DNA from: Microcaldota archaeon
GTDB taxonomy: Archaea > Micrarchaeota > Micrarchaeia > Anstonellales > J096
Length of the DNA: 15,010 nt
NCBI GenBank assembly: GCA_025058915.1
Contig: JANXEC010000011.1
Coordinates: 1 to 15,010 of the forward strand
Direction: 5' to 3'
Each line of letters begins with the position of its first letter. The stretch's first letter is position 1. The notes below the pieces were generated by a model, which had not been told where the DNA came from, searched no databases, and was given only the letters and a program-made list of their open reading frames with translations. A program made the translations under genes and the position numbers. Shown in pieces: positions 12,720 to 15,010 of this stretch.

Positions 12720-13341
12720 TGCTTAAGATATCGTTGATTATCTTTAAATTGGTATCATCTGTCTCCTCTGTTCTGAAGATCTTGAGGAACTCTATCATCT
12801 CACGATCTTTAGTTTCCTTTATAGCTAGGAGTATTTTTCTCCTGACATTTTCATCCCAGTCATATAGTAATTCCTTGTATAGAGTTCTCACCTCAGGATC
12901 GTCTATTATCTTTGAGAGTATAGATATTGCCTGATACTGATTAGGATGTTTTGGATTCTTCGAGATCTCTATTAGATTTCTCTTGAATCTAGCAATTGTA
13001 TCCTTTGATGCGTTGTCTAGATATTGTATTGATTCCATATCTGTGTTCAGTATTTCTTCTTGTTTCTTTGGATCCATCTTCAGAAATACCAGTCTCTTCC
13101 ACCTCTTGTTGTCTAATTCCTCATAGAATTGATCTGCTCTGTAACCATTGCAATTCAATATCCTGATCACAGCATCTATGAAATCCTCTGCACTTAAGCC
13201 AAAGTTCTGTTCAGTCTTGCCGAGCTCCTTCTTTGCCCAGAGCATGAACAGCGATGGATTTGAGATCTTTATGTTATCGTCATAGAATGATCTGAACAGT
13301 GCATCTCTAAATTCACTGAATATGAGAGAGTCATCATCCAT
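12712..13341 (-). CDS. HEAT-like helical-repeat protein, first gene of operon
   Basis: A 209-residue all-helical protein that I cannot name. The C-terminal half (about 110-205) resembles HEAT repeats: QYQAISILSKIIDDPEVRTLYKELL, WDENVRRKILLAIKETKDREMIEFLKIF. Such repeats form protein- or nucleic-acid-binding solenoids. The frame is open to 13413, but the ATG at 13341 is chosen: TTTAAAAA at 13364-13371 on the minus strand is centred about 26 nt before it, and the alternative ATG at 13374 would lie on that TATA box. It overlaps the KH gene by 8 nt and heads an operon of four coupled genes. The promoter region is shared with the divergent UPF0147 gene. Confidence 0.68.
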   Translation of the reverse strand: MDDDSLIFSEFRDALFRSFYDDNIKISNPSLFMLWAKKELGKTEQNFGLSAEDFIDAVIRILNCNGYRADQFYEELDNKRWKRLVFLKMDPKKQEEILNTDMESIQYLDNASKDTIARFKRNLIEISKNPKHPNQYQAISILSKIIDDPEVRTLYKELLYDWDENVRRKILLAIKETKDREMIEFLKIFRTEETDDTNLKIINDILSNE

Positions 13342-13363
13342 GTTTTTAGAGTAGTATGTTAGA

Positions 13364-13371
13364 TTTTTAAA
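13364..13371 (-). promoter_or_regulatory. TATA box of the four-gene operon
   Basis: TTTAAAAA on the minus strand is centred about 26 nt before the ATG at 13341, again implying a leaderless mRNA. The 62-bp interval 13342-13403 also holds the promoter of the rightward UPF0147 gene (ATAAAATA at 13373-13380). Confidence 0.5.
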
Positions 13372-13393
13372 CATAAAATAACTCTTATATAGC

Positions 13394-13399
13394 GGTGAT
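13394..13399 (+). promoter_or_regulatory. Ribosome-binding site that fixes the UPF0147 start
   Basis: GGTGAT, a perfect match to the expected archaeal anti-Shine-Dalgarno complement, ends 4 nt before the ATG at 13404. It argues against the in-frame GTG at 13395, which lies inside it. Confidence 0.6.
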
Positions 13400-13403
13400 T
13401 TTA

Positions 13404-13652
13404 ATGGAATCATTCAAGGATATAATAGATATCCTGAACACATTACTAGAGGAGAAGAATATACCTAAGAATGTAAGAATTAGCATTATGAATGCCAAGA
13501 CAATACTCACAGATCAGAGCAAACTTGAGAGGGTCAGAGCAGCTCTAGCCATACATGAACTCGACAAAGTAGTGAACGATACTAACATAACCCAACACTA
13601 TAGACTCAAGCTGATGAATGTGATCGCAGTGTTGGAATCAAAAACAAGATGA
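13404..13652 (+). CDS. UPF0147 family protein
   Basis: An 82-residue helical protein of the archaeal UPF0147 family, close to the usual length. The family signature is visible as two pseudo-repeats: IDILNTLLEEKNIPKNVR, then RAALAIHELDKVVNDTNITQHYRLKLMNVI. In relatives the second repeat reads LDEI-x-NDPN-x-P-x-HTR, so this copy is somewhat diverged. The biochemical function is unknown. The start at 13404 is chosen because of the GGTGAT 4 nt upstream. Its stop codon overlaps the start of the DP1 gene (ATGA), so it is coupled to the replicative polymerase subunit; whether they act together is not known. Confidence 0.85.
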   Translation: MESFKDIIDILNTLLEEKNIPKNVRISIMNAKTILTDQSKLERVRAALAIHELDKVVNDTNITQHYRLKLMNVIAVLESKTR

Positions 13653-15010
13653 GTCTAATTGATCAATTGAGAGAGAGAAAGCTGAATCTAAGGATAGATG
13701 TTGTAGCAAAACAGATCCTAGATAGATGTAGCAAAGAGGAATTGGATTACATACTTGATGTGGCTCAGAGAGAGAGATTGTCAATACTAGATGAGAAGAC
13801 TGTAAAATCCATACTGGCAAACAGGAAGGATATAGAGGTAAAGAAATCCATTCAGGTACCTGCCAAAGATACTGATCCTAAAGTAGAGGTTGATAGATCA
13901 CTTACATATGATCCATCAATATACAGAACAAGATCTACTATCGATGATTTCATAAGTCTCTATAGATCTAGGTTCAGAGCGATATCTAGACTATTCTCGA
14001 GAGAGACTGATGACAAGGTGATAGAGATAGATAATTATGAAGATCTGAACACATCGAACCACCAGAACCAAGAGATAAGTGTGATTGGGATGGTTTTCAG
14101 GAAGAGTCTATCAAAAAATGAGAATCTAGTTCTGGACTTGGAGATAGCCTCTCCAGACTTTCAGTCATTTGGACAGAGAAAATTTGTAGTTGTAAAAGAT
14201 AACCCAAACTACAAGGAATACAGAGACAATATACTTGAGGATGATATAATTCGAGTGAGAGCTAAATGGACAGGTAACATAGGCTTGGTAAGAGATATCA
14301 GCTATCCTGATCTAAACATGTCCCATCCTTTCCCTAACATACAGGAAGATATATCAATAATGTATATTTCAGATCTACACTTTGGTAGTAAGCATGTGAA
14401 CCACAGGGCGATCAGGAACCTACTGACCTTTCTGAATTCCCCTACGAACCCTACGAGCAACAGAATCAAATATCTTGTAATAATAGGTGATAATGTTGAA
14501 GGTATAGGTGTCTACCCTGGACAGGAAAGAGAGTTAGAGATAGTTGATATAGAGAAGCAGTACAGAGAATTTAATAGGTTCCTGGAGGAGATACCTGATC
14601 ATATAGAAGTAATATTCATCCCTGGAAACCATGATGCTACGAGGAGAAATGAACCTACGGAGTTGATTCTTGAGGACCTGATATGGACAGATAGTTATTC
14701 CTTACCAAATCCAGTGTATGTGAAGATACATGGAGTGGATCATTTGATCTATCATGGTACATCTCTGGATTCATACATAAACACTATACCAGGGATGAAC
14801 TATGAAGATGCTAAGAGAGCTGCTATTGAGATACTCAAGAGGAGACATCTATCTTCGATAGTGAATGGAAATCCTGTAGCTCCTATGAACGAGGATTTTC
14901 TTGTAATAAGGAGACTTCCACATGTATTGAATCTCGGGCATGTTCATAAAGCATTTGCTGTAAATTACAGAAAAACATATGTTTTTAATCCAGGCACGTT
15001 CCAGAACCAA
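13649..15010 (+). CDS. polB: DNA polymerase D small subunit DP1 (partial, 3' end cut)
   Basis: The first 454 residues of DP1, the proofreading subunit of archaeal DNA polymerase D; the frame is open at the window edge, and relatives are about 480-620 residues. A helical N-terminal region (1-60) and a charged linker precede an OB fold (about 143-215, ISVIGMVFRK onwards). The Mre11-like phosphoesterase domain follows: DLHFG (242-246), GDN (280-282), PGNHDA (325-330), YHG (368-370) and GHVH (430-433). All the metal-binding Asp, Asn and His residues are present, so 3'-5' exonuclease activity is expected. GDNVEGIGVYPGQE matches the family's GD-x-VDGIGVYPGQE. The ATG overlaps the UPF0147 stop codon. 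The large subunit DP2 is not in view. Confidence 0.95.
   Translation, partial: MSLIDQLRERKLNLRIDVVAKQILDRCSKEELDYILDVAQRERLSILDEKTVKSILANRKDIEVKKSIQVPAKDTDPKVEVDRSLTYDPSIYRTRSTIDDFISLYRSRFRAISRLFSRETDDKVIEIDNYEDLNTSNHQNQEISVIGMVFRKSLSKNENLVLDLEIASPDFQSFGQRKFVVVKDNPNYKEYRDNILEDDIIRVRAKWTGNIGLVRDISYPDLNMSHPFPNIQEDISIMYISDLHFGSKHVNHRAIRNLLTFLNSPTNPTSNRIKYLVIIGDNVEGIGVYPGQERELEIVDIEKQYREFNRFLEEIPDHIEVIFIPGNHDATRRNEPTELILEDLIWTDSYSLPNPVYVKIHGVDHLIYHGTSLDSYINTIPGMNYEDAKRAAIEILKRRHLSSIVNGNPVAPMNEDFLVIRRLPHVLNLGHVHKAFAVNYRKTYVFNPGTFQNQ

Noticed and set aside
13342..13413. Longer N-terminus of the HEAT-like operon protein (start at 13413 or 13374)
   Set aside because: The extension covers the divergent promoter region; the ATG at 13341 lies about 26 nt after a good TATA box.
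1..15010. CRISPR array, insertion sequence, tRNA gene, defence island or prophage
   Set aside because: I saw no regularly spaced repeats, no transposase or integrase motifs, no tRNA T-loop pattern and no phage or toxin-antitoxin genes.

Overview
The window reads as a stretch of a compact, A+T-rich archaeal chromosome. The gene content is unmistakably archaeal: the small subunit of DNA polymerase D (DP1), archease, a Pcc1-like KEOPS subunit, UPF0147, an LSm protein, a Dim2/Pno1-type KH protein, a COG1709-type HTH regulator, a beta-CASP RNA nuclease and an archaeal SRP RNA. TATA boxes about 25-28 nt ahead of start codons, many short gene overlaps and heavy AGA/AGG/ATA codon use fit a small archaeal genome. 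A DPANN-type lineage is my guess, not a demonstration. No CRISPR array, insertion sequence, phage gene or tRNA was seen.

Layout, left to right. 1-3601: a small winged-helix-like protein and archease run rightwards and converge on a leftward M24 peptidase. A divergent promoter then starts a rightward operon of a Lon-like AAA+ ATPase that lacks a protease domain, a small single-pass membrane protein and Pcc1. 3598-6745: a PH-domain membrane protein with its own promoter, then a C/D box sRNA whose D box ends 5 nt before the start codon of a beta-CASP nuclease, which overlaps a site-2 protease. 6747-7168: a single unrecognised gene. 7165-9070, leftward: SRP RNA, Nudix hydrolase, a HEAT plus OB-like protein and a CoA-binding-fold protein, apparently one transcription unit. 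9053-9918, leftward: LSm protein and endonuclease III. 9919-10627, leftward: the HTH regulator. 10622-13371, leftward: a four-gene overlapping operon of a helical-repeat protein, a Dim2-like KH protein and two unrecognised proteins. 13373-15010, rightward: UPF0147 and DP1, which runs off the edge.

Two RNA genes are the main discoveries and neither is visible from open reading frames. The SRP RNA (minus strand, about 8779-9042) was folded by eye: it has a closing helix 1, a long helix 5 rod and a recognisable SRP54-binding core. It seems to lack helix 6 and has a shortened, non-GGAA apical loop. An open reading frame runs into it from the Nudix gene, so the longest Nudix start is wrong. The C/D box sRNA (plus strand, about 4184-4237) has perfect C, D', C' and D boxes and two 12-nt spacers. 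In both cases one promoter appears to serve a structured RNA and then a protein gene, with no visible terminator between.

The common theme is RNA metabolism and information processing: tRNA modification and ligation (Pcc1, archease), RNA cleavage (beta-CASP), rRNA methylation guide and small-subunit biogenesis (sRNA, Dim2-like), LSm, SRP, DNA repair and replication. I found no defence or mobile system. The best candidates for undescribed biology are the ncRNA-mRNA arrangements, the aberrant SRP RNA, the protease-less Lon-like ATPase with its adjacent membrane protein, and the unrecognised operon at 10622-13341.
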